Positions 1 through 11,240 of a stretch of DNA of 64,000 bases are shown here, piece by piece. The DNA comes from Moringa oleifera (taxonomy: Eukaryota > Streptophyta > Magnoliopsida > Brassicales > Moringaceae). Position 1 is the first letter of the stretch, and the number at the start of each line of letters is the position of its first letter. The translations under genes and the position numbers were made by a program. The stretch is from NCBI GenBank assembly GCA_021397835.1, contig JAJFZO010000734.1, positions 434,001 to 498,000 on the forward strand. The letters run 5' to 3'. A model generated the notes under the pieces. The model had not been told where the DNA came from, did not search any database, and was given only the letters and a program-made list of their open reading frames with translations.

Positions 1-300
1 CATAAAGCTTCCTTTAATGAAGATCCAAACGTTGTTGTTCCTCTTCATTTCTTAATCCTTGGACCTGATTGTAGGCTCTAACCCTCCATGGATAAAGTCT
101 CTTTGTTACTTGATTATATACCTTAACTAATGGAAGGCTAATGGTATTGAGTCGAGCAAGATAACTGCTTCATCTTTGTCACTGAACTTCCCACTCACAT
201 TTTCAAGATAGATCACATTTTTAAGATTAATTACAATCGTGAAAAATTCATCCAAGTTCTCATCAAGGCATTTATCTTTATCCATCTTATAACCCAAAAA
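1..300 (-). pseudogene. Ty1/copia gag fragment (UBN2-type), runs off the left edge
   Basis: The reverse strand reads as the middle of a copia-type gag. Around 180-265 it gives a stretch containing GYKMDKDKCLDENLDEFF, then FSDKDEAVILLDSIP, followed nearer position 1 by an IRSKD-like segment. This matches the order of plant copia gag (the 'NLDEF ... DLENV ... SDKDQAVILLNSLP' region). A closely similar stretch occurs on the plus strand at 5940-6070. Gag packages element RNA in the cytoplasmic particle. Stop codons interrupt the frame (for example after the LAFH residues), so it is not functional. The 5' part of gag would lie beyond position 300 but is replaced by a plus-strand copia fragment, so the element is broken here. 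Confidence 0.75.
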
Positions 301-354
301 ATCTTGTCTTGAGGTAGATTCTATTGGTTAAATTTTTAGTCATGTATAGACTTT

Positions 355-1094
355 CGAGTTTACTCTATCCTTTACTATAATGGGCTGAGTGATGTAAGTC
401 ATGATCTATAACAGGCTCATTTTCACTATGCAATCAGCTTGCTTAGTAGTTACATTGCTAATCTTAAGAAAGAGCACTAGAGGCTGTGAAGTAGTTTCTA
501 AGATACCTAAATGGGACCAAGAATCATGGATTGATCTATGAGAAAAGAAGTCTTACGCAGCAAGGTTCATAGGACATGTAGATTCTGATTTTCTGATGAT
601 AGAGACAAAAGAAGATCATTGCCTGCAAGTGTTCATTTATGAAGGTTGTTGTGTGAGTTGAAAGGCTTTACTTCAACCAATTGTAGCCTTGCCCAGCATA
701 GAAGCAAAATTTATAGCAATGACCGAAGGTTTAAAAAAGGGAATCTGGTTGCTTGGATTGCTAAAGGAATTGGGATTATCTAACTTAGATATGGTCCTTT
801 TTTTTTCAGACAGCCAGTCAGTAATACACTTGTGCAAGAATCTAGTTCACCATTAGTGTACTAAACACCTTAATATGAAGTACTATTTCATAAGGATGAA
901 GGTAAAGGATGGTTACCTTAAACTGGAAAAGATAGGAATGAAAAATAATCCTTCAGATATGGCCACAATGACTATTTCTTTTAGAAATTTATAGAGATGC
1001 AAGAAGATGCTAAAGATAGGTATGGGATGATGATTTTGTTTGTGATACGGTAAAGTCTGCATTAATACCACTTTCGGTAAATTAAAGTGGAGAA
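355..1094 (+). pseudogene. Ty1/copia RT end + RNase H fragment
   Basis: Plus-strand translation gives a degenerate 'LLSSYIANLKKEH' segment (about 430-475), equivalent to the copia 'LLSRYMANPGKEHW' region. It is followed by an RNase H domain: a 'DSDF' acidic motif near 590, then RSLPASVFIYEGCCVS-like and LQPIVALPSIEAKFIAMTEG-like stretches (about 620-740), and KNPSDMATMTI near 950-975. Several in-frame stops and substitutions (for example TGA where SWKA is expected at about 658) make it a relic. The short minus-strand frame at 913-1140 is antisense to this region. The gag on its left is in the opposite orientation, so the two are separate pieces. Confidence 0.75.
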
Positions 1095-1100
1095 TGTTGC
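1083..1100 (+). other. Polypurine tract / start of a 3' LTR (putative)
   Basis: Right after the RNase H fragment comes the purine run AAAGTGGAGAA and then TGTTGCAGAACC, beginning at 1095. This is the usual arrangement in plant copia elements: a polypurine tract primes plus-strand DNA synthesis and the LTR starts with TG. I could not place the other end of this LTR, so its length is unknown. Confidence 0.45.
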
Positions 1101-2400
1101 AGAACCAAAGTAAAGAATATTGCTGAAAGTGATCCAGCAAAGTTATAAAAGAATGAAATTAAAGCATTGCTCCTTTGCTCAGATATAGTTGCCTTGCCGG
1201 ACTTAATAAGTTGCAGAACCAATCAACAGACTTCAAATGTATTAATGAAACTGCCAGTTGGACTTTACTTAGGTCACATTAACCAGAAACATCTTGTAAA
1301 CCAATATAAGAGCTGGTTTGATAGGATGTTTCTAAACCTTGTCTCACCCTCTATAATCCCCTTCGGAGGCCTAATGAAAGAAGGTGAATTTTTACTTCAG
1401 AGTGAGCATGAAAAAATTTCATTTTGAAGAATGCCGCACTATCCAAAAAGAAAGAAACTAAATGGAAATTTCTTCATCAAACTAGTTATTCTTTTTAATC
1501 AAGGGACACAAAGACCCGAAAGGATGAAAATTATAAGTGGACACGTGATAATGATTTTTTATTAGCAGGCTATTACTTCTTAGAGAATGATTTAACTGTA
1601 GCTAGAAGTTTTGACAATCATGTGGATTGTCATATTTTAAGGTCACATTTAACTAATGAATTATTTAATACTGAGCATAATTTGAGGAATGGATCAGCTA
1701 AAAATGCTTTATGTTTTCCTTTTCATGAATTTCACAACAACATGGAGAGGAAGCCTACCAGTTGATGGAGCTATACATGACCAAAAGCAAGGAGATCTCC
1801 ATTGAAAGATTCAATATCCCAGAGTTAATGGTAAAAATAGGAGTTTTGATTATTTTGCAAGGACTTCCTGATAGCTTGACATGGCTAAAGATTCTAGTTT
1901 TCTCCAAAGAGCTTCTGCAAAGACATTCCTATCTTATTCAAAGCTTTCTACTAAGGAGAAATTTGGTGCAATAACTCAAAGAAACCATATCTAGTTATGT
2001 TGCTTAATCTTCAGGTTCTAAATAGTGCTTAGTAACCAGAGATCCTTTGTTTGAGACTGCACCTTGGTATGTTGAAGCTTTTACTAGTAGTAATATGCTT
2101 GAAGGTAGGCCTAAATGGTGTAATAGGGCTCACTTTGGGCAAGATATTGAAAGCAAATTTAGCTATGATATTATGTCAAAGAGTGCTAAACTAGAATATT
2201 GGCCCTTAAGTGTAGATACTTACTTTGATTTAGACGCTGGGTCTAATAATGTCATGAGAAGTTCCTTACTTGCCGAAATAATGTCATAACAAGTTCCTTA
2301 CTAGCCGAAAGAAATTCTAAAACTGAAACATGGAAGAGTAAAAAGTGTAAAGTTTTTGGTATTTTAACTTTAGTTATGGGCTCTCAATTATTAGGAGCTT
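1101..2400. other. Unassigned repeat-derived DNA (possible LTR and gag-like remnant)
   Basis: No gene is recognised. The first few hundred bases may be LTR of the preceding copia fragment. A plus-strand frame at 1762-1974 contains ELYMTKSKEISIERF and LQGLPDSLTWLK, which resemble the 'L-x-M-x-x-x-x-I ... LLxSLPDSW' pattern of copia gag, but the match is weak. The frame at 2047-2289 is open for 80 codons (it contains IESKFSYDIMSKSAKLEYWP) and matches nothing I know. These may belong to one decayed element. Confidence 0.35.
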
Positions 2401-2983
2401 AGTTGTTGAGTTACGCTATTTTTTCAGTTATTTGAGTATATCAAATTAAAATCTTAAGTAGGGAGAGGCAGATACAAATAGTGTCTATTTGATCAATAGG
2501 TGTCCTTCAAGGGTTATTAATATTAAAACACTTGAAGATAGGTGGTCAGGGACGCATGCGAGCCAATATCACTTGAGAGTTTTTGGATGTGCAGCCTATG
2601 CATACCAAAAGGAGGGAAAGCTTGATTCTAGGGCAATTAAAGATATTTTTCTTGCCTATCCTGAAGGGATTAAAAGGTTATGGACTTTGTGCATAGTTGT
2701 TGAGTTACGCTATTTTTCTAGTTATTTGAGTATTTCAAATTAAAATCTTAAGTAAGGAAAGGCAGATGCAACTAGTGTCTATTTGATCAATAGGTGTCCT
2801 TCAAGGGTTATTGATCTTAAAACACTTGAAGAGAGGTGGTCAGGGACATGTGCGAGCCAATGTCACTTGAGAGTTTTTGGATGTGCAACCTATGCATACC
2901 AAAAGGAGGGCAAGCTTGATTCTAGGGCAATTAAAGATATTTTTCTTGCCTATCCTGAAGGGATTAAAAGGTTATGGACTCTA
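2401..2983 (+). repeat. 294-bp tandem duplication inside a copia integrase fragment
   Basis: The sequence beginning AGTTGTTGAGTTACGC at 2401 recurs at 2695, an exact offset of 294 bp. Similarity runs through the integrase C-terminal coding stretch to about 2983. Both copies encode the same INRCPSRVI ... HLRVFGCA ... EGKLDSRAIKDIF segment (frames at 2489-2743 and 2783-3004). They differ at scattered bases, so the duplication is not recent. Confidence 0.85.
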
Positions 2984-4930
2984 TGTAAAACATGGTTTAA
3001 ATAATAAAATTGTCATAAGTAAAGATATGGTCTTTAATGAGACATCTCTGCCATATGCAAGCCAAGAAAAAGAAAAGCAAAATAAACCAACTACAGAAAG
3101 AACTTCTAAAGTTAAGGAAGCTATTGACCTAGATCAATTTAAGCTTAGACGATCAGCTCATTCATCCCTAGAAACAGAACATAATACAACAGCCTCATCC
3201 AGTCAACAAAGACAACCTAGTTTAAATGATGAAAATGAGCATTTTTTTTTTTTAATGATATAGAACATTTAAGGACGTAGCAATTACCAAGCGATAGGTT
3301 TAGAAGAAGTATCACACCACTTATAAGATATCTACATGAAGATCTTAGTTCCAGTTAAGTTGAAGGAAAGTTGATAGCCTATGTTCTCTACACAGCAGAC
3401 CAAATGGAGAGTATGAAGCTAAAAAATACAATGAGTTATGTCTGGTCATCAAGTAGCAAATTAGTTTAAGGTAATGCAAGAGGAAAGAACTCTCTTTATG
3501 CTAACAAGACATGGAAGCTGGTTTAAAAACCTTTAATAAGTATTCAAGCACAAAGATGGTCATACAGAAGTTACACCTAAGAAATTTAAATCAAACCTGA
3601 TGGCCAAAGGCTTCACCCAAGTGAAAGGGATTGATCATGCAGAAATTTTCCTACTTATGGTCAAATATAAGACAATTCGAACCATCTTGGCAAAGGTAGC
3701 TATAGAAGATTAGAAGCTTAAACAAATGGATGTGAAGACTACTTTTCTCCATGGAGAATTATGGGAGAAGATCTATACGAAATAATGCAAGGGATTTAAA
3801 GAAAAGGGCAGAGAAGATTAAGTGTGCTCACTAAAGAAGTCACTATATGGCTTAAAAATATCTCCCAAGAAATAGTACAAGAGGCTTGGTAGCTTTATAC
3901 ATCAGGCAGGCTTCATCTGGAATGCTTACAATACCTGCTCCTATTACAAAGATGCAAGTTGTTATAAAGTTGCATTCTTGATGTTGTATCTAAATGATAT
4001 GTTAATTACTGGCAATAACATGCATAAGATAGCCTCATCAAAGAAGATTTTGAATGAAGATTTTAACATGAAAGATTTAGGGCCTGCAAGGAAGATACTA
4101 GGAATGGAAATCAAAAGAGATAAGAGTAAATGTAGGCTTATGTTATCCCAAAAATCTCACATCCACAAAGTTACTGAAAAATTTTAGATGCTACAAGTAA
4201 AATCAATAAGTGTTCCAGTTGGAAATCATTTCAAATTATCTATTTAGAGTTGTCCAAAAACTAAAAAAGAAAAGCAGGAAATGATAAACACCCATTACTC
4301 AAATAAGGTGAGGAGAATCATATATGCCATGATCTATAGCAGAGTTGATTTGTCATATGTAATCAGACTGCTTAGTAGATACATGGCCAATCTCATCAAA
4401 GATTATTGACAGGCAATGAAGTGGTTATTATGGTACTTAATTAGAACAAGAAGCTTAGGTTAGCTTATGAAAAGAAAGGTTTAATTCAGTGAGGATTGGA
4501 AGGGTATGTAAACGCTAATTTTGCTGGAGATAAAAGCAAAAGAAGATCTCTTTTTGCTTATATTTTAATTTTTAAAAGACATTGTCTGGGTTAGAAAGCT
4601 CAACTTTAAGTTAATGTTACTTTATCCAGCACTAAGGCAGAGCATATATTAATTACAGAAGGTTTTAAGGAAGTTACCTAGTTGCTTGGGTTGCTCAGTT
4701 ATTTGTAGTTTTATAGAGGTCCCATTATTATGTTTTCAGATAGCCAATCTTTAATGCATCTTTGTAAGAATCCAATCTACCATGAATGCAGCAAACCCCT
4801 TGATGTTAAGTATCATTTTATGAGAGAAAAAAGTAGAAAAAGGGTTCATACTACTGGAGAAGGTTGTCACTGATGACAACCCCATTGATATGGCCACGAA
4901 ACCTATTTTCTTGGAAAATATATAAGTATT
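2470..4930 (+). pseudogene. Ty1/copia pol pseudogene: integrase end, RT and RNase H
   Basis: Domains follow in copia order. The integrase C-terminal region (2489-3004, duplicated) has the HLRVFGC and LDSRAIKDIFLAYPEG motifs. A linker at 3005-3263 is rich in S, T and Q. Reverse transcriptase runs from about 3300 to 4400, with MAKGFTQVKGIDHAEIF near 3600, MDVKTTFLHGEL near 3725, SLYGLK near 3848, and the catalytic box as YLNDMLITG near 3987, where plant copia has YVDDML. RNase H follows (YVNANFAGDKSKRRS near 4507, then a degenerate ALTQPTVTLSS-like stretch), and NPIDMATKPIF lies near 4885. There are many stops and frameshifts. The first aspartate of the RT active-site pair is replaced by asparagine, so the enzyme would be dead even if translated. 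The gag, protease and integrase core expected upstream are missing. Confidence 0.88.
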
Positions 4931-5019
4931 TAAAGATTATTAGGTTAATATTCAATGACATAGAATGAATGAAAGGTTGAAGATGCATTGAGTCGATTTT
5001 ATTGGATCAAGAAGGAATT

Positions 5020-5558
5020 TGTTGAAGAATAAGATGATCTAGCTAAAATGATAGCAAAGACTTCTGATGGTATCGCTTCCAGATCTAGTAGCTAAGTCAA
5101 AAAAGGCTTGGTAAGTGACTTGAGCAATGAGGATTATCTAAGTCATAAGCTTATTGCACAGATGGCTGAATCTCTTTACCATGTTAGCAGAATATATAAT
5201 ATATAAAGCCACTATATTTTCTAGTTTTATTGCTATTGTTGAAAGTTTTATACCCTCTTTGATTGAGTCTTTTAAAAAGTACTAGCCTTTGATTATAATT
5301 GAAGAATTATAGCACTACAAGCAATGAAATTATTTATCTCTATGAGAGAGTTTCATTAATTATATAAGAAGACTAAGTGTCTTTAGTTATTGGTGTCTAA
5401 TGTTGGATTCATTCTTGATGTATTTATAAAGTTCGATTCAGGATAGTGATTAATCTGATTTCTTCATTTGTTGAAAATCTCTTAATGTTTACTTTATCAG
5501 AATCAAGAAAATTTAAGGTTAAGTTTACATAAGGTTAAAATAGAAGTTATATTCAACA
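5020..5558 (+). repeat. Copia LTR (single copy between two coding halves)
   Basis: The segment begins TGTTGAA (5020) and ends TTCAACA (5558), a perfect 7-bp inverted terminal repeat with TG...CA ends. It is about 539 bp long, normal for plant copia LTRs. It lies just after the RNase H end of the 2470-4930 fragment and just before a primer-binding-site-like sequence and gag. I did not find a second copy in the window, so the two-sided LTR test cannot be done. Confidence 0.7.
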
Positions 5559-5576
5559 ACTAGTATCAAAATCTAT
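5559..5576 (+). other. Primer binding site (putative, degenerate)
   Basis: Directly after the LTR comes ACTAGTATCAAAATC. This resembles the plant copia site TGGTATCAGAGC, complementary to the 3' end of initiator tRNA-Met, with several substitutions. Its position immediately 3' of the LTR end supports the call. Confidence 0.5.
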
Positions 5577-5589
5577 TAAAGATTTAGCA

Positions 5590-7020
5590 AGACTTCAAGA
5601 AAGTCCTTTGAAGAAACTACAAGATTTAGTTTCACGATGAGGACAACGAAGTTTGACATAGAGTGCTTTAATGGCAAAGGAGATTTTGGGATATGGCTTC
5701 CAAGGATGAAGGCCATTCTTGTTCAACAAAAAGTGGCTCAAGCACTTGCTGGTGAGAGAAGTTGCCATATACCATGTTTGCAATAAAGAAAAAAGATGTC
5801 TTGGAAAATACTTATAGCATAATGATCTTGTATTTGAGTGATAATGTGATGAGGCAAGTATCAAAAAAGAAAACTGTAGCTAAGCTCTGGACCAAGCTTG
5901 ACAACCTATATATGACAAAATCACTATCTAAATTAATTTATCTCAAAACAAAGCTTTTTGGATTCAAGATGAATGAAGATAAGAGTCTTGATGGGAATCT
6001 TGATGAGTTCTCTAAGATAGTGATTGATTTGGAGGATATCAGTGAAAAGATTAGTGATAAAGATTAAGTTGTGATGTTGTCAAACTCACTACCTCCTACA
6101 TATAACCAATTGAGAGATACAATAAGGTATAACAAGGACACCTTGCCAGTGGAGGAGCTAGAGTCAACCATAAGATCAAAAGAGCATGAATTAATGTAAA
6201 ACAAGGGGCTGAAAGCCTTAAAAGTAACAATGAAGCCTTAATAGTTAGAGAAAGACCTGAAAAAAGATAGAATTCTCAAAGGAAGGATTTAACTAAACAT
6301 AAAAGTTCAGTGAGGTCGAAATCAAAAGGAGTTGGAAGGAAGTTTTATTCCTGTGGAAAAGCTGGCCATATCAGAAGGTTTTACAAGGAATTAAAGAAGA
6401 AATTATAATAACAACAAAATAAGGAAAGAAATGCTACAGTTGTAACAAAGTCTTTAAAGAGGGAGATGTATTGGCAGTAACTAAATTAAGAAGCACAGAA
6501 GAGTTGATTCTGGATTTTTCTTATAACTTTCATATATATCCCTAGAATGAATGGATTAGGGACTTTAAAGAGGTAAACAATGGAAGGATGATTATGGGAG
6601 ATGATCATTCTTATGATATCAAACGGATTGGCTCCATAGCTCCAAGCTTAATGATGGTTCAACAAAAATACTTACAAATGGGAGGAACATTTTCTCAGTT
6701 GAAGAGAAATTTAATCTCTCTTGGTTCTCTAGATGAAAAAGGTATACGTCTAAGATTGAACATGTTATCCTCAAAGTGATAAAAGGATCATTAGTTATAC
6801 TTGAAGGAGTGAAGCAAAATGGGTTATATGCTTTGCGAGGAAAGGAAATTACTGAAGATGTTGATGTTGATGTTGCTGTTAAAAGTGATGAGAATATTGC
6901 TCAGCTTTTGCACAAGAGCCTTGGCCATATTTTGAGAAAGGACTACAAGCCTTAAGCAACCAGGGATTACTGCGAAAGGACAAAGTATCTCACTTGGAGT
7001 TTTGTGAGTTTCACTATGTT
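5590..7020 (+). pseudogene. Ty1/copia gag - protease - pre-integrase pseudogene
   Basis: The plus strand reads gag from about 5630 (MRTTKFDIECFNGKGDFGIW-like start; KLIYLKTKLFGFKMNEDKSL and NLDEFSKIVIDLEDISEKIS at 5930-6060). It continues past a TAA at about 6064 as VVMLSNSLPPTYNQLRDTI. A zinc-knuckle relic lies near 6340 (FYSCGKAGHIRRFY), with the first and last cysteines of CX2CX4HX4C changed. A protease relic (ELILDFSYNFHIYP) follows near 6500, where the catalytic D-S/T-G is lost. Next come the conserved MGDDHSYDIKRIGSIA and LKRNLISLGSLDEKGI motifs (6588-6779) and the GAG_pre-integrase HKSLGH motif near 6915. It breaks off near 7020, before the integrase core. Together with the LTR at 5020 it forms the 5' half of an element. 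Confidence 0.87.
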
Positions 7021-8150
7021 TTCAAACCATTTATATTCTACTCTTCCAAGTTTTACTAATGTAATTTTTCTACATGGTCTAGAGACATGATTCATATCCC
7101 CCATTTCCATTGTGTAATTCAAGTTAGATTATGTGAAAAGATATTGTTGTGCCTTTAACATCTTTTTGCCCTTGTTTCATTTGCTTTGTTTGATGGAAAA
7201 TGTACTCACCATTTTTTTGGAACATGTTTATGTTTGTTTGCATATGTTTCTACTTTCTTATTGACCAATTACATTCTTGATTTTGTTACTTTTGGTACGA
7301 AACTCAATCTAGAAGCTTTATTTTTCTTCAAGTTTTATTATCACTTAATTATTTTTCTTGAAATGTATCACTATTAAATGTAGATTTCATCATTTAGACA
7401 TTATGTTATTTCCTTATAATAATATTGAATATTAGTAGGCAAGAAATTATTTAGTTGGATTAGCATAATTCTGACATTAACTATCTGATTACCTTTTACA
7501 TTTCTTCACTTATTTCCTTTAGGTGCTTTTCTCTGTTAACAACATGTAAATAATCTTCCACTGTGAATAACTAAAGAATTATAAGATTGAAGAGGAATAC
7601 CATAACCTAAATAATAACTAATTTTTTCAAAGTGTTTTAGTGATAAGCATGTTAGCATAATAGTTTGGTTCTAAATTAATTTGTTATGCGTGGGAGTATT
7701 AGATTAAAATACTTTTTGAACTATGATTCTTCCTTTTTTAATGGTCTTACAGCACATCAATTGTTACGTGTCATACACCACAAATGACCCTCTCTTATCT
7801 TAACCTTTTCTATACTTCATAAATGTTTCTAAATGTATGTATTGGTAATAAGACACAGCTAAAAATTAAGCCATATGGATTTTTCATTAAACAACATGGA
7901 GAGTCATAATTTGTTTTCATGGAAGTCAATGTCCAGCTTTGCGAACGGTCTTCAACACCATGGGAAAAAACCACAAAAAAACTGAGGTAGGAGGTTTTAG
8001 CTTCTAGATTACAGAACTCGCTGCTTATAGGATTTGATCCAAGAAACTTCTCCCTGATTAGCAAGCAGCCAGGTGCAAATAAAAGCCAAAACCATTTCCT
8101 TTCTCTTAACCCATGCCAATGCTTAAAATCTTCAAGCACTTTTACTGATT
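7021..8150. other. AT-rich non-coding stretch
   Basis: I see no recognisable gene or terminal repeat. A plus-strand frame (7186-7377) and a minus-strand frame (7810-8139, 109 codons) are open, but neither resembles a known protein. The longer minus frame lies just downstream of the 3' end of a minus-strand copia relic and may be LTR or flanking DNA of that element. Confidence 0.4.
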
Positions 8151-8159
8151 TTGAAGGAA

Positions 8160-11100
8160 GGACACACTTTGTGAGTATACCAGTTGGTTGTCTTTAGTTA
8201 AGATTTTCTTGAGCTTTATGCAGTCTTTTTTCACCTTTTAACATCAAAATGCTTAGTTCGTTCATGATATAATAAGTTTTTACACAAATAAATGGTTAAT
8301 TAGTTATTTGAAAACATCATCAAATCCAAGCTATACATCTTCACCTCCTTTAATCATCAAAGCAATCATACACCTTCTTTAAACCCTTCTATTATAGCTA
8401 TATACTCAGGCTTCATAGTGGAGAGTGCTACGATCTATTAAAGTTATGCCTTCCAACTAATGTAACACCCATCAAGCATGAAAACAGAGGCTGGGAGTGA
8501 CCCTATTTTCGTTCTATGACCAATGAAATTAGTATCAACACATCTAGAAAGTCCTTGCTTGATGAGTCTCTCTTTGGCATACATAAATCTATAACCCTTA
8601 GTTCCATTGATATATCTTAGTAACCACTTCATTGCTTGCCAGTGTTTTTACCTAGATTGGCCATATATTTGCTAAAAAGGTTGATTAAATAGCATAAATC
8701 AAGCCTACTGTAGATCATAGCAAACATGAGTGACCCTATTGCATTTGAGTAGGGTATATAGCTCATTTCTCTATTTTTTTCTTCTGAATTTGGGCAACTA
8801 TAGGCAGACAACTTAAAGTGTGTTTTCAAGGGTTTGGTAATAGGTTTTGCTTGGTGCATGGAGAATTTTTCACCAGCTTTTGTAGATAATTTTCTTAGAA
8901 GAGCTTGAGCTTCCTTTCAGTTCTATCTCTCTGAATTTCCAACCCTGAGATTCTTTTAGCTGGACCTAGGTCCTTCATATTAAACTCCTTAGTTAGAATT
9001 TTCTTTACCATGCAAATTTGGTATTCGCTACTGCCTGTTATAAGTGTGTCATCAACATAAAGTAAAACCAAGATAGCATCCTTGTAGCCAACATTCTTAT
9101 GATATAAGCATGCATCATATGACTTTTCTTGAAGCTATGACTCAACATGAAATCACCAAATCACCTACACTACTGCTTAGGGGATTTGTTTGAGCTCATA
9201 TAAATATTTTTCAAAAGGTAAACCTGGTTTTCCTTGCCTTTTGCCTCAATGCCTTCGGGTTGCTTTATGTAAATGGTTTCTAATGACTCTTCATGTGGGA
9301 ATGCAGTTTTTGACAACTATCTACTCCAATTCCCATTTTATACTTAACAATAAGAGAGAAGATCTTAGTATAATTAACTTCTTCAACCTGAGTGTAGCCT
9401 TTAGCTACTAACTTGGCTTTGAACCTCTTTAGAGCTCTTTCTGTTTCTTCTTCTTTGATCTTGTAAATCCACTTGCAGGCCACTTCCTTGTGCTTTTTAG
9501 GCCTTTTTACAAGTCCTAAGTCTTATTCTTTTTTTTGAAGAGGCAATCTCTTCCTTCATAGCATGCCACTATCCATTTTTTCTAAACATAAGATATCTGA
9601 AGTTTCTAGGTCCCTTATCCTCTTACATACATTCAGCTATGTTAAAGGCATAAGTAATAAATTCTCCCTTAGCCAACCTAGTGCTCGACTCCTCACCTAA
9701 CCTTGGTGACTGAATGATTCTCTAATCCCTATCTCAAACTGATATTGATGCAGTTGATTATGCTAATCCCTACATTGTAGTTTTTACTAATCATCATTTA
9801 CAGGGGTAATTTGTTGCTGCTTTCTTTATGACCTTGGACCAATTGATTCTAAAACTCATTTAGTAGGGGCTTGAGATCCTCTCAATTCTATCTTAACCCT
9901 GTTGACATCCTTATATTCCTCCAATCCTTCTGGATATTTATTACTGGCAACAACACCTCTTTGTTAAGCATATGGCAGAAAAGTCTCTTAGAATGTGATA
10001 TCTTTAATAGTTAAAGTCTTATAGACTTTTTTCTTTTTTATACAGATCTTATATCCCTTCACTCCTTTAGGATCGCCAAGGAAAACTCCTTTTACTGTCC
10101 TTGGATCAAGCTTCCCTTCTCTTTGGTGTGAAAAGGCAGCATACCTAAACACCCTAAAGTAACTGAGATTGAAGGCTTTTCTAGTCCATTTATCTTAAGG
10201 TGTCTTCAAGTCTATGCCTTTGAAGGGCATTTATTTATCAATACACAGCTATGGTAGTTACTTCCCCACAAAAACCCTTGTTAAGGCCAGAGGTGAATGG
10301 CATATGCCTCACCTTTTCGTGATGGTTCTATTCATCCTTTCAGTAACTTCATTCTACTTCGAAGTATTCCACACTATCCTCTGGCTCAAAATCCCACGCT
10401 TCTTACAATAAGCATCAAAAGATGAGCCCAAAACTCTAAGCCATTATCAATTCTCAAGGCTTTATTCTTTCTTCCATTTTGGTTCTCCATCAACTCCTTC
10501 CATTCTTCAAAACTTTCAAAGCATTCATCTTTTGTTTTTAACATATACAACCATACGTTTCTTGAAATGTTGATGATAATAAAGAAGAAATACCTGTATC
10601 CACCATGGGTTAGAGTTGCCTTTAGCACCCACAAATCCGAATGCACCTAATCTATAATTTCAACTGAGTTATGCTCCCCAACTATAGCAAAGTTCAACCT
10701 TTGTTGCTTGGCTAACTAAAACATATTTCCCATCGAAACCAAGATGTGAAACTTTATCCTTGCTTAACAGTCCTTGATTAATGAGGATTTAAAGCCTTTT
10801 CTCATTATAATGCCTAAGCCTTTTATGCTAACGTTGGGCTGCACCAAGTTCTTCTTTCGCAGCTATTACTACTTCTCTTATCATAACCTTGCCTTTAAGA
10901 ATGTATAGGTCATTCTCTTTAATTCCTTTTAAGATTACCAAGAAACCTTTCAAGACTTTAAAAGTGCCTCTCTCTAGAGCATCCCTTATCATTCAACAAG
11001 CCTAAGGAAATCAAGTTCTTTTCTGATTGTGCCTCTCTTCCTTCAAGATCTTGAGGGTTCCATCTTTTAGCTAAAAAGTTATGGTTCTGATGCCTTTAAC

Positions 11101-11240
11101 TTCATAGGATTGATCATTCCTCATGATAACTATTCTTCTATTTATCTCCTTATGCTCTTGAAACCACTCAACCTTGGGACACATGTGATAGGTGAAAGCT
11201 AAGTCAAGAATCCAGAAAATATCTCTACTTGACAAAAAAA
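8160..11240 (-). pseudogene. Ty1/copia pol pseudogene (minus strand)
   Basis: On the reverse strand, from 11240 leftwards, the order is as follows: a protease-end relic near 11210; pre-integrase around 10750-10950; the integrase core at 10386-10646 (HSDLW, GGYRYFFFIIINISRNVWLY, KTKDECFESFEEWK, RIDNGLEFW); the integrase end near 10050-10150; RT at 9000-9483 (MACKWIYKIKEEE near the start, AKLVAKGYTQVEEVNYTKIF); YVDDTLI-like text near 9050; the connection region at 8629-8859 (YSNAIGSLMFAMIYSRLDLCY); and RNase H at 8444-8632 (MKWLLRYINGTKGYRFMY, CYISWKA). Stops and frameshifts break it throughout. No LTR was confidently placed on either side. Confidence 0.87.

Noticed and set aside
913..1140. 75-codon minus-strand frame
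   Set aside because: It is antisense to the end of the copia RNase H fragment and the polypurine tract.
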